64,000 bases of DNA from Ureibacillus sinduriensis BLB-1 = JCM 15800 (GCF_000772955.1 NZ_JPVO01000045.1:62001-126000), one strand, 5' to 3'; counted from the first letter of the stretch, positions 27,743 through 36,949 are shown. Notes: a model not told the origin generated them from the letters alone. A program made the numbers and translations.

Positions 27743-28306
27743 TTATTCAATAAAATCAATCTCGATGGAAGGGCGCTGCACAACTTCATGTGTAACTTTT
27801 CCTTGTTGGTAATCATGAATTGGACGGTTTACTTGCACATCTATTTCAGGCTTTCTTGGTGTATAGTTTACGTCCACTTTGGCAGGCGTATAATCAATTT
27901 TGACTGAGCCTACTGAAGGGATGAACTTAATGTTCATCGGTACCCGGTGCGGACCATGGTTTTGTTTTGCCATACTTGCAACAATCGAGCCGCGCTGCCC
28001 ATTGCCGCTATTCAACATCAATTGCCGACCCTCTTGTACGGTTTTTGATATTCCTTTTAAAACCGCCTGACGTCCATCAGCAACATATTTTTGAACGGAC
28101 TCTTTCGGTGTTAATAAACCTAAATCCCGCCATGCTTGGGATTGATCAATCGAAAGCTTGCCTTCAGCCACATTAATATCCAGCTTTCCTGCTGGTTGCT
28201 CGATAGTTTGTTTTGCTTTTGGCTGACTTATTTTTTGAATTGGGTCATGAATCTGCATATTCAGTTGAGTATCTGTTTTTGTGATTTGGAGCTTTGGGAA
28301 GTTCAT
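27743..28306 (-). CDS. yviE: YviE-like protein of the flagellar operon (DUF6470 type)
   Basis: A 187-residue protein of unknown function, always near flgL and fliW in Bacillales. The N-terminus NFPKLQITKTDTQLNMQI and the central DLGLLTPKESVQKYVADGRQ are recognisable. The C-terminal half has repeating beta-type segments (VKIDYTPAKVDVNYTPRKP). ATG at 28306 has GAAGG 8 bases before it; the in-frame GTG at 28315 is too close to that site. Confidence 0.8.
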   Translation of the reverse strand: MNFPKLQITKTDTQLNMQIHDPIQKISQPKAKQTIEQPAGKLDINVAEGKLSIDQSQAWRDLGLLTPKESVQKYVADGRQAVLKGISKTVQEGRQLMLNSGNGQRGSIVASMAKQNHGPHRVPMNIKFIPSVGSVKIDYTPAKVDVNYTPRKPEIDVQVNRPIHDYQQGKVTHEVVQRPSIEIDFIE

Positions 28307-28330
28307 ATTTTTCACCTTCTTTTAATAAAA

Positions 28331-28356
28331 GCGTTTGAACAAGTATGTCCAAACGC
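28331..28356 (-). terminator. Weak hairpin between flgL and yviE
   Basis: Seven-pair stem GCGTTTG/CAAACGC with a 12-base loop, followed by TTTTATT on the minus strand. It could terminate partially or protect the mRNA within the operon. Confidence 0.4.
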
Positions 28357-28367
28357 CATGTTAAAAA

Positions 28368-29288
28368 TTATAAGAAATCCACTAAAGTTCTTTGGATGAT
28401 TTTCGCACCAACCGATAGCGAAGCTTGATGGATGGATTCGTGTGTAACCATTTCCGTAATCGCTTCAGCATAATCGACATCTTCATTTTCCGACATTTGC
28501 TTCGTTACGTTGATTTCTTGCGAAGAAAGTCGATTGGACATCATTTCCACACGGTTTTGACGAGCCCCGACATCCGCCCGGGCTTCCAGCACTGTATTTT
28601 GAATTTCTGATAGAGTATCATTTGTCCCATCAGCAAGTCCACCCAGCAGATTCCCAATTTCTTCTCCATTGGAATTATCCAATGCATCCGAAATATTACC
28701 CATTAGTTCATCCACACTTTTAAAAATATTGGCAGCATCAGAAGTATTCACCTGTAGTTGAATACCATCGAACACTTCCATTTTCACTTCCCCTGATGTT
28801 GCTGGAATGAAGGTAGGTGGAGTATATAAATTATTATTTAATTCGCCATCCACGAATAACGGTGATTGTGTTTTAGTTCCACTAAATATAAACTTATCGG
28901 CTATTTTTGTATTGGCTACATCTTGAATCTGACCTCGTATTTGTTCGATTTCCAGCTTGATCTTCTGGCGATCGTCCGCAGTATTCGTGTCACTTGCAGC
29001 TTGAACAACTAGTTCCTTCACTCGTGTCAAGGCATCTCCAACTTGGCCAAGTGCGTCATCGGAAGAATCTAGCCAAGAATTGACTTGGTTCATATTCCGC
29101 TCATATTGTTCCACTTTATTCAGATCAGTTCGATAACTCATCCCCTTAATCGCCGTAACAGGGTCATCCGAGGGACGGTTAACTTTTTTGCCTGTATTGA
29201 TTTGATTTTGTAAGTCCGCCATTTTGGAATAGCTGGAGCTTAAGTTTCGCAGCATGTTATTCGATAACATGGATTGTGTTACGCGCAT
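28368..29288 (-). CDS. flgL: Flagellar hook-filament junction protein FlgL
   Basis: A 306-residue flagellin-like protein starting MRVTQSMLSNNMLRNLSSSY, with NRPSDDPVTAIKGMSYR near residue 37 and a C-terminal helix ending in GAKIIQRTLVDFL. It forms the second junction ring between hook and filament. It follows flgK by 51 bases. Confidence 0.95.
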   Translation of the reverse strand: MRVTQSMLSNNMLRNLSSSYSKMADLQNQINTGKKVNRPSDDPVTAIKGMSYRTDLNKVEQYERNMNQVNSWLDSSDDALGQVGDALTRVKELVVQAASDTNTADDRQKIKLEIEQIRGQIQDVANTKIADKFIFSGTKTQSPLFVDGELNNNLYTPPTFIPATSGEVKMEVFDGIQLQVNTSDAANIFKSVDELMGNISDALDNSNGEEIGNLLGGLADGTNDTLSEIQNTVLEARADVGARQNRVEMMSNRLSSQEINVTKQMSENEDVDYAEAITEMVTHESIHQASLSVGAKIIQRTLVDFL

Positions 29289-29339
29289 ATACTTACTACC
29301 TCCTCATGGATTGGATTGTTTCTAACGGAGAAATCAATC

Positions 29340-30965
29340 CTATAATCCTACACGGCCGAGGCCATTGATAATTTTATCCAATGTTTCATCTATTACCGTA
29401 ATCATACGTGCATTCGCATTGTATGCTTGTTGGAAAGTGATCATATTGGTCATTTCTTCATCCAGAGATACCGAGCTAATGGATGCTTTATTGTTTTGGA
29501 CAGTTAAACGGATTGTTTCGGCATTGTACTGCAAACGCTTCGCCTCTTGTCCGTCTACTCCCAGCTTTCCGACCAGTCCTTCATAAAATGATTGATATGT
29601 TGCCCCGTCCAAAGATGGAGCACCTGGGAAGGCAATTGTATTTCCGTCAATTTTTATATTAAAGCCACCGTTTGATAGAGCAACTGATTGTAATTTGGCA
29701 AGTTCTGCCGCCCATTTACCGTTACCTTCTTCATCTTCCTTGCTTGATGCTGCAATTAGTGACGAATTATTTTTGATAGCATCAGTTACTTTAATATTTG
29801 CAGCAGTGATTGGAGTACCGCCATCAAAGAAAGTCACGCCGGTTTTGGTTGTTTGATCAATGGTATATCCGGCTTCATGCACTTGATTGAAAACAGTAGC
29901 AAACACATTTGCTAAATGATCAAGATTAGCCAACATATCTGGATAATAGCCTTCAACAGATCCCCCTGTATTTTGATATCCGTAAGAATTGATCAATGAC
30001 AACAGTTTACCTTTTGATACTTCGAAGTCTTTTTGTTCAAAGGAGCCTTGTTCTGTTCCACTGACTGGCGGATTGCCTAGAATAGAAACAGAAATCTTTG
30101 ATAATGAATTGAAAGCGCCAGTAGTAGGATCATCAACATTTCCATCCACTTTTTTGCTCGGTGTTCCTGTATCAAGTGCCGTGATTTCGGCATACTCATT
30201 TCCTTTTACCAATTCCACACCATTAAAAGTAATCGTATAGCTGCCCTCTGCAATTTCTAATGCGTTACCTCCCGATTTAACACTAGTTACTGAGACGGGT
30301 ATGTATTGATTTAACTGATCTACTAAGTTATCACGTGCATCATATAAATCATTTGGCATATAGCCATTTGGCTCTACCGATTGAACTTGTTTGTTGATTT
30401 CCGCAATTTGTTTCAAGATGGAATTGATTTGGGTAGTTGACACATCGATTTCGTTTCCGAGATTGCCTTGAATTTGCTTCAATTGTGTATCAAGGTAGTT
30501 GAATGTATCTGCTAAATGCTCCGCACGTTGAACGGCAACCTTGCGCGAAGCTGCGTCTTCCGGGTTTGTACTCACATCTTGCAATGAGCTCCAGAATTGA
30601 TTGAATGCTTCGTTCAGCCCATATTCAGATGGCTCCGACATAACATCTTCCATTTGCGAAATCGCACTTGAACGAGATTCATAATAGCCTAATTTATTTG
30701 TTTCTTGTCTATACTGACGATCGATAAATTGGTCGCGGATACGTTGTACAGATTCGGCTTCTACACCCGTACCGATGAACCCTGCCGTCATTGGGGCATT
30801 TAAGCCAATGCCAGGGTAGCCCAGGGTTGGCGTCATATTCACACGTTGGCGCGAGTAGCCTACCGTGTTGGCATTTGAAATATTATGACCTGTTGTGTAT
30901 AGAGCGCTTTGTTGTGTATATAGACCGCGCTTGCTTGTTTCAAGTCCCATAAATGTGGAGCGCAT
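29340..30965 (-). CDS. flgK: Flagellar hook-associated protein FlgK
   Basis: 541 residues. The N-terminus MRSTFMGLETSKRGLYTQQS with HNISNANTVGYSRQRV and the C-terminal MTNMITFQQAYNANARMITV are the conserved D0 regions of FlgK. The middle is the variable surface region. It forms the first hook-filament junction ring and caps hook growth. Confidence 0.96.
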   Translation of the reverse strand: MRSTFMGLETSKRGLYTQQSALYTTGHNISNANTVGYSRQRVNMTPTLGYPGIGLNAPMTAGFIGTGVEAESVQRIRDQFIDRQYRQETNKLGYYESRSSAISQMEDVMSEPSEYGLNEAFNQFWSSLQDVSTNPEDAASRKVAVQRAEHLADTFNYLDTQLKQIQGNLGNEIDVSTTQINSILKQIAEINKQVQSVEPNGYMPNDLYDARDNLVDQLNQYIPVSVTSVKSGGNALEIAEGSYTITFNGVELVKGNEYAEITALDTGTPSKKVDGNVDDPTTGAFNSLSKISVSILGNPPVSGTEQGSFEQKDFEVSKGKLLSLINSYGYQNTGGSVEGYYPDMLANLDHLANVFATVFNQVHEAGYTIDQTTKTGVTFFDGGTPITAANIKVTDAIKNNSSLIAASSKEDEEGNGKWAAELAKLQSVALSNGGFNIKIDGNTIAFPGAPSLDGATYQSFYEGLVGKLGVDGQEAKRLQYNAETIRLTVQNNKASISSVSLDEEMTNMITFQQAYNANARMITVIDETLDKIINGLGRVGL

Positions 30966-31012
30966 AGAGTCTCCTCCTTCAGTGATATAATGAAATATTA
31001 CATTTCGTTTGA

Positions 31013-31513
31013 TTAAGCTTGCGAATCGAACATTGATTTTTTTGGAGCTGCCGTTTCGCCACGGGTTGATTTGCCCGAATAATTGATTTCTTCCGGACGA
31101 GGGCGCAGCATATCCAGCGACATATTGACAAATTGCAATGATTGAAATACAAGCTTTTGGTTCAAATCATTCTGTTTCCGTAAATCGTCGATTACAGTCG
31201 ATAGCTGATTTCTAATATCCTCTAATTGATTGCGTTCTTCTTCTGTTTCAGCTGCTTCGATTACTTGAGCTACAGTTGGTGTGCCAGAAAGAGCAATTCC
31301 TTTTGCTCGAAGGTAATCCGTTACCATTTGCTGACGCTGTTTCTCAAGTACTTCGATTGCTGCTACATGAGATTGCTCGTTTTTAATGATGGAGTCGAGC
31401 CCATCCATGTCGCCCTTTTTGACAAGCTCGGTTTTTTCATTCGCAAGTTGAAGCAGACTACTATGCATTTTTTCAAGCTTCCCCAAAATGGTGATGATTG
31501 GTTGGACAGACAT
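31013..31513 (-). CDS. flgN: Flagellar export chaperone FlgN
   Basis: 166 residues, mainly long helices (LGKLEKMHSSLLQLANEKTELVKKG), in the position of FlgN between flgM and flgK. FlgN is the cytoplasmic chaperone for FlgK and FlgL. The low sequence conservation of the family means the call rests on length, helical pattern and gene order. Confidence 0.85.
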   Translation of the reverse strand: MSVQPIITILGKLEKMHSSLLQLANEKTELVKKGDMDGLDSIIKNEQSHVAAIEVLEKQRQQMVTDYLRAKGIALSGTPTVAQVIEAAETEEERNQLEDIRNQLSTVIDDLRKQNDLNQKLVFQSLQFVNMSLDMLRPRPEEINYSGKSTRGETAAPKKSMFDSQA

Positions 31514-31550
31514 TGTTTTGAGCTCCTTTTAAAAAGTTCTTTTATTAGCG

Positions 31551-31814
31551 TTACTTACGATAGTAATTCAGCATATCCTCGGCCACTTTTTTAGCATCTA
31601 CTTGGTAAGTGCCTGATTGAATTTCTTCTTTGAGCTTCTGGATTTTTTGTGCGCGTTCGGCATTGTATGTTGATGAAGCCGACATTTCCTTTGCAGCAGA
31701 TGAAATTTCGATTTTATCGGCTGTAACGGCACTTTTGCTTTCAGTTGCTTTTTGTGCTTTTTGTTGCTTATTGTATGGGTTAACCGAATTCACACCAAAA
31801 GATGTAATTTTCAT
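31551..31814 (-). CDS. flgM: Anti-sigma-D factor FlgM
   Basis: 87 residues with the FlgM C-terminal region DKIEISSAAKEM, ERAQKIQKLKEEIQSGTYQV and VAEDMLNYYRK, which binds and inactivates sigma-D until export through the finished hook. It has its own sigma-D-like promoter and a CCTCC-complementary ribosome site (AAGGAGGG). Confidence 0.93.
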   Translation of the reverse strand: MKITSFGVNSVNPYNKQQKAQKATESKSAVTADKIEISSAAKEMSASSTYNAERAQKIQKLKEEIQSGTYQVDAKKVAEDMLNYYRK

Positions 31815-31849
31815 CGTAATCCCTCCTTGCAGTGTTGTGTATATTGTTA

Positions 31850-31875
31850 ATTTCGGTTAAATGTTTATATTTTTA
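31850..31875 (-). promoter_or_regulatory. Sigma-D promoter of flgM
   Basis: On the minus strand TAAA (31875-31872), 14 bases, then ACCGAAAT (31857-31850), 6 of 8 to GCCGATAT, 35 bases before flgM. Confidence 0.65.
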
Positions 31876-31891
31876 ACCTTTTAAATGAAAA

Positions 31892-31972
31892 AACTCACAT
31901 TTAATGCTTTCATACTATGAATTGTTTTTAATATCATAACAATTTTATAGTATGAAAGCACCTAAGTGAGTT
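31892..31972 (-). terminator. Long two-tier terminator after yvyF
   Basis: Outer stem AACTCAC/GTGAGTT (31892-31898 with 31966-31972) encloses a perfect 13-pair stem (31906-31918 with 31947-31959) and a further AATTGTT/AACAATT pairing. On the minus strand the structure ends in a T run. It ends the comFA-comFC-yvyF transcript ahead of the flgM promoter. Confidence 0.8.
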
Positions 31973-31983
31973 CTAAGCTAGTT

Positions 31984-32394
31984 CTATTTCTTTTCAGATA
32001 AATAAGTTCCTCTTTCACTGTTGGCAACCGTTTCCCTGAATTCTTTTGCTGCTTCAAATGTACGCAGCTCAGATTTAAGTTCATCCTGGCACGATTCACA
32101 AATCTTCCCTTTGTTTGTAATCCGGCCACAATTATCGCAAGGATACCCTAAATTCGGGAACATTGCCGGGTGCAAGCGGTTTTTGCGAACCCATTTATAA
32201 AGCAGCTCTTGCTCCACACCAGTCGCTTCAACAATTCGTTCTACTGTAGCGGCACGGTTTTCTCGCTTTCTTAAAAAGCTATACACAATTTGGTACTTCT
32301 CATCTTCTTTTTGTACACATTTATGGCAAACATCTCTAACTCCGGTAAAGTTAAAAAATTCCCCACAGCTTGGACAATTTCGTAATTCTGCCAT
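31984..32394 (-). CDS. yvyF: YvyF flagellar operon protein (zinc-ribbon type)
   Basis: 136 residues with four CxxC pairs: CPSC and CHKC near the N-terminus, CDNC and CESC near residue 90. Between them is a helix-turn-helix-like segment (ERIVEATGVEQELLYKWVRKNRL). This is the layout of the flagellar operon protein family next to flgM in Bacillales, suspected to regulate transcription. Confidence 0.85.
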   Translation of the reverse strand: MAELRNCPSCGEFFNFTGVRDVCHKCVQKEDEKYQIVYSFLRKRENRAATVERIVEATGVEQELLYKWVRKNRLHPAMFPNLGYPCDNCGRITNKGKICESCQDELKSELRTFEAAKEFRETVANSERGTYLSEKK

Positions 32395-32495
32395 GCTGAT
32401 TCCCTCCGTTTATTATTCACTTTATCAATTTATTCTTTACTATTGGAATCATCGGCTGATTTTACAATTTCTTAAGTATTCGAAAAAAGTAATAT

Positions 32496-33107
32496 TTACC
32501 TTCTGATCAATGTAAAAGCGGTAACCGATTTCGCTTTCGCATCCAACAGGATTTTCTTTGCTTGATTGATTGTTGTACCCGTTGTGTAGATATCATCCAC
32601 CAAAATAAATTCCTTACCTGCCGGGTTTTGGTTTTCTTTTAGCGCAAATATTTGCCGGGCGTTTATTCTTTGTTCCCGTGTTTTCCCACCTTGAGTTTCG
32701 GTCGTAATTTTTATGAGGTAGTGTTCGTAAATGATGTTCGCTTGCTTTAATAATTCATCAACGTGGGCAAAGGTACGCTCTTTCAGTTTTTCGGGGTGCA
32801 TTGGAATCGGGACGATGGTCGCCTCCTTCTTTGCTAGGTGTTGGTGTATCTGATGTCGGAAAACTTTTGCCAAAAGGACATCATGCATGAATTTGTAGCG
32901 GTGTAAGTAGTCTTTCATTTGCTCATTATATTTGTAGAGTGAGATGACGGTTTTATCGATGGGTTCTGCAGGATAAGGCTCAAACTTGTCTTCACAATGC
33001 GAGCAAATCGTTCGGGGAAATTGATTGGATAATAGTGTTATCCAAGTCACCGATTCATCGATTGGATTATTGCACAATAGACATTTTGATACTTCATGGC
33101 GTTTCAT
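32496..33107 (-). CDS. comFC: Competence protein ComFC (phosphoribosyltransferase fold)
   Basis: 203 residues. An N-terminal zinc ribbon (CLLC near residue 8, CSHC near 37) is followed by a PRTase domain with ILVDDIYTTGTTINQAKKIL. ComFC is needed for uptake of transforming DNA, probably at the single-strand stage with ComFA. The frame extends upstream into comFA, but the family N-terminus begins at ATG 33107, overlapping comFA by 14 bases. There is no comFB gene between comFA and comFC. Confidence 0.9.
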   Translation of the reverse strand: MKRHEVSKCLLCNNPIDESVTWITLLSNQFPRTICSHCEDKFEPYPAEPIDKTVISLYKYNEQMKDYLHRYKFMHDVLLAKVFRHQIHQHLAKKEATIVPIPMHPEKLKERTFAHVDELLKQANIIYEHYLIKITTETQGGKTREQRINARQIFALKENQNPAGKEFILVDDIYTTGTTINQAKKILLDAKAKSVTAFTLIRR

Positions 33108-34542
33108 TTTTTCCAAACCCTTCTTTATTGAGCCGGAATATTTCATTGCGTGCTTCATCCATTTCAGCCGTGATGCCATGATGGAAAAATACAATGTCCC
33201 CTTTCGGGAATGCTGCATTTCTTCCAACCCGCCCACTGATTTGGATCAGGGCACTGGATGTAAAGATTTTGGATTCCGCCCCGACTACCGCCACCTGGAC
33301 GTTTTTGATGGTGATGCCTCTTTCCAGAATCGTCGTTGTGAGGAGACCTAGTATTTGTTCATTGCGAAGTTTCATGACCTTCTCTTTCCGGTCTGTATCT
33401 TCAGCGTGAACACTAAGGATTCTTTCGTCCAGTTGTTGAAAGAGCGGAATGGCTTGCTCCATTAACTGGATGGTTGGGAAGAAAATGAGGAAAGGTTCTT
33501 GATTTGAAAGTTTTTCATTGGTCCATTCTCGCAATTTCCTTGGGATTCTCCCCTTTTGAATCGCTTTATCATACGACCATAAGGACTCATACCGAGGAAT
33601 TGGCAATGGATGCCCATGATACCTTTTGGGAATGAAAGAATAGCCCCATTTTTCTTTTTTCTGTTTGGCTAGAATTTGTGGCGAAGGTGTAGCGGTAACC
33701 AAAGCGACGGGGGCATCTTGCTTTTTCACTTTGTGCACCGCTTTTTGCAATGCCTGGTCGTAGGTGTACGGAAACGCATCGGCCTCATCGACAATGATGA
33801 CATCGAAGGCATTTTCGAACCGAAAAAGTTGGTGGGTTGTGGAAATGACTAGTTGCGCAAAGCCGGTTTGTTTAGGGGCTTTGCCGTATAAGGCGTGGAT
33901 ATTGGTTTTCGGAAATACTTTTTGAAAACGTGGAAATAGCTCGAGAACGACATCCGTCCTTGGGGTGGCGATACAAACCCGCAACCCCCTGTTTAATGCA
34001 TAGTGAACGGCCGGAAATAAAATCTCGGTCTTCCCTGCCCCGCACACTGCATGATTAAGATGGTTACGCTTCTGTTTTATACTACTTACAAGCTGGGTGG
34101 CTGCCTCTTTTTGAGCTTCCGTAAATGTCCCGTTCCAATCTAGCAGGTGTTTTTTGTGCGTCAGCGGCTTCGCTCCAATCCAACTAATCAAATCGGTGCA
34201 GCTCGTCACCCTCCCCATGTTGAGGCAATGTCTGCAGTAGACACACTCTTTTTCGCATTTCGCGCATGTGTATTGGACGAATTCTTGTTGGATTTTATTT
34301 TGGCATCGATTGCAAGTGAAATGCGTGCGTTGGAAGATGAGGACCTTCGTTCTGATGGTGATACCTTTTTTTGTCGTAAAGTAGTTTCGGAGAATATAAG
34401 TATCAACCTTAGATTGGGGAAAAGGTGTATTATAACGCGTCCAAATTCGGCCGGCAAAAAAATCACGGATTTGTGGCTCGATGATGATACCTTTATAAGA
34501 TAGTTTGTGAGGTTTTCTTGTTTTTGACAGCTTGAAATTCAT
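33094..34542 (-). CDS. comFA: Competence helicase ComFA
   Basis: A 482-residue DEAD-box type ATPase that drives single-stranded DNA import during transformation. An N-terminal four-cysteine zinc region (CNRC, CAKC, CRHC, then a further Cys) precedes the Walker A motif in CGAGKTEI, the Walker B VDEADAF, SATPS-like VTATPSP and motif VI ISGRVGRN. The layout matches ComFA. It starts the comF-yvyF unit. Confidence 0.95.
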   Translation of the reverse strand: MNFKLSKTRKPHKLSYKGIIIEPQIRDFFAGRIWTRYNTPFPQSKVDTYILRNYFTTKKGITIRTKVLIFQRTHFTCNRCQNKIQQEFVQYTCAKCEKECVYCRHCLNMGRVTSCTDLISWIGAKPLTHKKHLLDWNGTFTEAQKEAATQLVSSIKQKRNHLNHAVCGAGKTEILFPAVHYALNRGLRVCIATPRTDVVLELFPRFQKVFPKTNIHALYGKAPKQTGFAQLVISTTHQLFRFENAFDVIIVDEADAFPYTYDQALQKAVHKVKKQDAPVALVTATPSPQILAKQKKEKWGYSFIPKRYHGHPLPIPRYESLWSYDKAIQKGRIPRKLREWTNEKLSNQEPFLIFFPTIQLMEQAIPLFQQLDERILSVHAEDTDRKEKVMKLRNEQILGLLTTTILERGITIKNVQVAVVGAESKIFTSSALIQISGRVGRNAAFPKGDIVFFHHGITAEMDEARNEIFRLNKEGFGKNETP

Positions 34543-34719
34543 TTTTTCGCTCCTTTACTGATGGATGTTATATACCTTTCCTCTAATTAAACATTGAATC
34601 CTAAGAATAAAGTCTTTTATCACTAATGAATTTTCCTTATTTTACCTAATAACTCTTTATTTGTAACATCATTTATGTTAACTTTTATATTAAAATACGT
34701 TAACAAAGGGGTGTTTGTT

Positions 34720-34926
34720 ATGTTTAAATCAATAAAGAGTAGATTTATTCTTTCATGCGTAACTTCATTGCTTTTTATTAGTTTAATTTTTATTCTCTTT
34801 AATTCGCCAGTACAAATAAGTAATACACAGGTGAATATTTATATTTTCGTGACATTGGCATCGGTATTCAACACTGGTATACAAGCACAGAAATATCTCC
34901 AGTCCAAAGGGATCACCATAAAATAA
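34720..34926 (+). CDS. Small membrane protein of unknown function
   Basis: 68 residues with one clear membrane segment near the N-terminus (ILSCVTSLLFISLIFILF) and a second moderately hydrophobic stretch (NIYIFVTLASVF), ending in a charged tail. AAAGGGG lies 8 bases before ATG 34720, and a terminator follows, so it is probably a real single-gene unit on the opposite strand from its neighbours. I recognise no family. Confidence 0.6.
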   Translation: MFKSIKSRFILSCVTSLLFISLIFILFNSPVQISNTQVNIYIFVTLASVFNTGIQAQKYLQSKGITIK

Positions 34927-34934
34927 ACGTGAAG

Positions 34935-34969
34935 AATCCGGTTTGTATTTAATTATAAACTGGATTTTT
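34935..34969 (+). terminator. Terminator of the small membrane-protein gene
   Basis: Ten-pair stem AATCCGGTTT/AAACTGGATT (one wobble) with a 12-base loop, followed by TTT, 9 bases after the stop. Confidence 0.7.
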
Positions 34970-35039
34970 CATGTTAAAATCTCCAACTATAATTTCCATT
35001 CAATCAACACCCCCTAAATGGTACTTTCCACTAACAAAA

Positions 35040-35070
35040 AACAGCCCCCACGATTTCCGTAGAGACTGTT
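35040..35070 (-). terminator. Terminator of the degV-family gene
   Basis: A 13-pair stem with three wobble pairs (AACAGTCTCTACG with CGTGGGGGCTGTT) and a 5-base loop, followed by TTTTTTG on the minus strand. Confidence 0.85.
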
Positions 35071-35095
35071 CACTGCTGCTCGATTCATGAGCAAG

Positions 35096-35941
35096 TTAAA
35101 TTTTCTTCACCCAACCAAGACCTAATGAGCCTTCGCCAAGATGCGTTCCGATGACCGGACCGAAGTAGCTTAGGTTAAATTCCACATTTGGATAAGTTTC
35201 AGCCAGTTGGTTCATCCATTCTCGGCCCTCTTCTTCGCAGTTGGCATGGATGACTGTGGCGATGAACTTGTCACCTTTCATGGCATCCTCGGCCAATAAA
35301 TCTTCGACGCGGCGCAATGCTTTCTTCTTCGTACGAATTTTTTCGAATGGCACGATTACTTTTTCATCAAAGCAAAGGATCGGCTTTACTTGCAACAATC
35401 CGCCTACAAGGGCAGCCGCTGCTGAAAGTCGTCCTCCGCGTTGCAAGTGTGCCAAATCATCGACAACGAAATAAGCGTGCATTAACCGTTTCATTTCTTC
35501 TAAAGTAGCAAGGATTTGATCGCTCGTTGCACCTTGCTCGGCCATTTCCCCGGCCTTCAAGGCAAAGTAGCCTTGAGGGGCACAAGAAATTTCGCTATCA
35601 AACGTATATACTTTGATGCCATCCACCATTTGACCGGCTTGGGCTGCACCTTGATATGTACCGCTGATGCCGCTCGATAGATGGATGGAAATGACTTCAT
35701 CATACTCATTTGAAAGTTCTTCGAATAACTCAACAAATTTCCCAACGGCTGGTTGTGTTGTTTTAGGGAATGACTTCGACGTGCGCACTTTATCATAAAA
35801 CTCGGAGGACGTGATTTCTACTTCCTCCTCGTAGCTTCCATCTTCCAAATTCACACTAAGGGGAATCATCCGAATGTTGTAGCGTTCTCTTTCCTCTTCG
35901 CTTAAATATGCTGTACTGTCTGTAACGACTGCAATACCCAT
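35096..35941 (-). CDS. DegV-family fatty-acid-binding protein
   Basis: A 281-residue DegV/FakB-type protein. It has the N-terminal VTDSTAYL, the SIHLSSGISGTYQ loop that contacts the carboxylate of the bound fatty acid, and HLQRGGRLSAAAAL. FakB proteins present fatty acids to the kinase FakA for incorporation into phospholipid. It sits between comFA and degU as in other Bacillales; the historical name degV comes from this position, not from a role in DegSU signalling. Confidence 0.88.
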   Translation of the reverse strand: MGIAVVTDSTAYLSEEERERYNIRMIPLSVNLEDGSYEEEVEITSSEFYDKVRTSKSFPKTTQPAVGKFVELFEELSNEYDEVISIHLSSGISGTYQGAAQAGQMVDGIKVYTFDSEISCAPQGYFALKAGEMAEQGATSDQILATLEEMKRLMHAYFVVDDLAHLQRGGRLSAAAALVGGLLQVKPILCFDEKVIVPFEKIRTKKKALRRVEDLLAEDAMKGDKFIATVIHANCEEEGREWMNQLAETYPNVEFNLSYFGPVIGTHLGEGSLGLGWVKKI

Positions 35942-36059
35942 GAATACTCCACTCTCCTATTGTCCATATTTTACCGTATTTCATGCTGCTTTGTGAATCA
36001 CCTATCAATCAAAAGCCCGAAATTAACTATTTCAACACTTTCATAAACTAAAAATAAAA

Positions 36060-36102
36060 AAGTGCTTCGTATACGTTAAACACAATTGTACACGAAACAC
36101 TT
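36060..36102 (-). terminator. Terminator of the lipoprotein gene
   Basis: A 15-position imperfect stem (AAGTG, TTCGT and TAC blocks paired, two mismatches) with a 13-base loop, followed on the minus strand by TTTTTATTTTT. Confidence 0.75.
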
Positions 36103-36168
36103 CATCTTTTTGGAAACTTTCGTAAGACAAAATCCTACATTTCCACATTTCTATTTTACAAGAATCAC

Positions 36169-36732
36169 TTATTGACCTGAATTATTGCCAATATAGTAAA
36201 CGCTCGTTACTTTCCACGCCTCGTCCTCTTTGACAAAGACGGTGACTTGTCGCCCACTGCTTGCCAACTCCGCGTTTGTTTCGATTTCGGTCATTTGGAT
36301 ATCCAGATTCGCAAAGACCTGCGCTTCTTCTTCACTATATTTTACAATCGTTGTATCTTTTGCTGTTCTCTCGATATTATATTGTGCAAACGCTTGTTTT
36401 GCAGCATTAACATCCTCTTCATATTCAAAGCCCTTAGGATTGTTTGAAAGGGTTTGCGTATAGCGATCGATGTCTTTTGCATTAAACGCTGCAATATATT
36501 CATCAAAGGCTGCCAATATCGCTGCTTGTTCCTCTTCCGGAACATTGATAGCTTGTTCAATTTCATCGCCTAATACTTCAAAACCAATTTCATTTTCTGT
36601 TTCTTCCGTACTTGCTGCAAGGTCTTCAGTGTTATTAACTTCTGTGTTACTTTCTTCATTTTTACTATCTTCTGTATTGTTACAAGCAGTCAGCACAAAG
36701 AGAGCCAACGCCAGCATTAACCATTTTTTCAT
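36169..36732 (-). CDS. Lipoprotein with NTF2-like domain, function unknown
   Basis: 187 residues. A lipoprotein signal peptide ends in the lipobox LTAC (Cys17), followed by a long acidic serine/asparagine/glutamate linker of about 40 residues and then a C-terminal domain of ~110 residues (FDEYIAAFNAKDIDRYTQTL at its start, VKEDEAWKVTSVYYI at its end) that resembles NTF2/SnoaL-fold domains. It should be anchored to the outer face of the membrane. The function is unknown. Confidence 0.7.
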   Translation of the reverse strand: MKKWLMLALALFVLTACNNTEDSKNEESNTEVNNTEDLAASTEETENEIGFEVLGDEIEQAINVPEEEQAAILAAFDEYIAAFNAKDIDRYTQTLSNNPKGFEYEEDVNAAKQAFAQYNIERTAKDTTIVKYSEEEAQVFANLDIQMTEIETNAELASSGRQVTVFVKEDEAWKVTSVYYIGNNSGQ

Positions 36733-36949
36733 AAACTTAATACCTCCTGCGTAACTATTGTAGCATGATTGTCAAACTGTGGCTATTTTAGTAATATCCT
36801 CTCGAAAAAGTAATAAAAATTTATCATTTGTCATGTTACTTTGTGTTACCGATTGTTTTGACGTTTTCGGGACTCAATTTGTTTCCAAAATTCTATTTGG
36901 AAATTATTTCATCCTCGACAGTCATTACAACCATTGGCAAAATAAAAAA

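Noticed and set aside
33025-34503. Several plus-strand frames opposite comFA and comFC.
   Set aside because: Antisense shadows of the competence genes without ribosome sites or family motifs.
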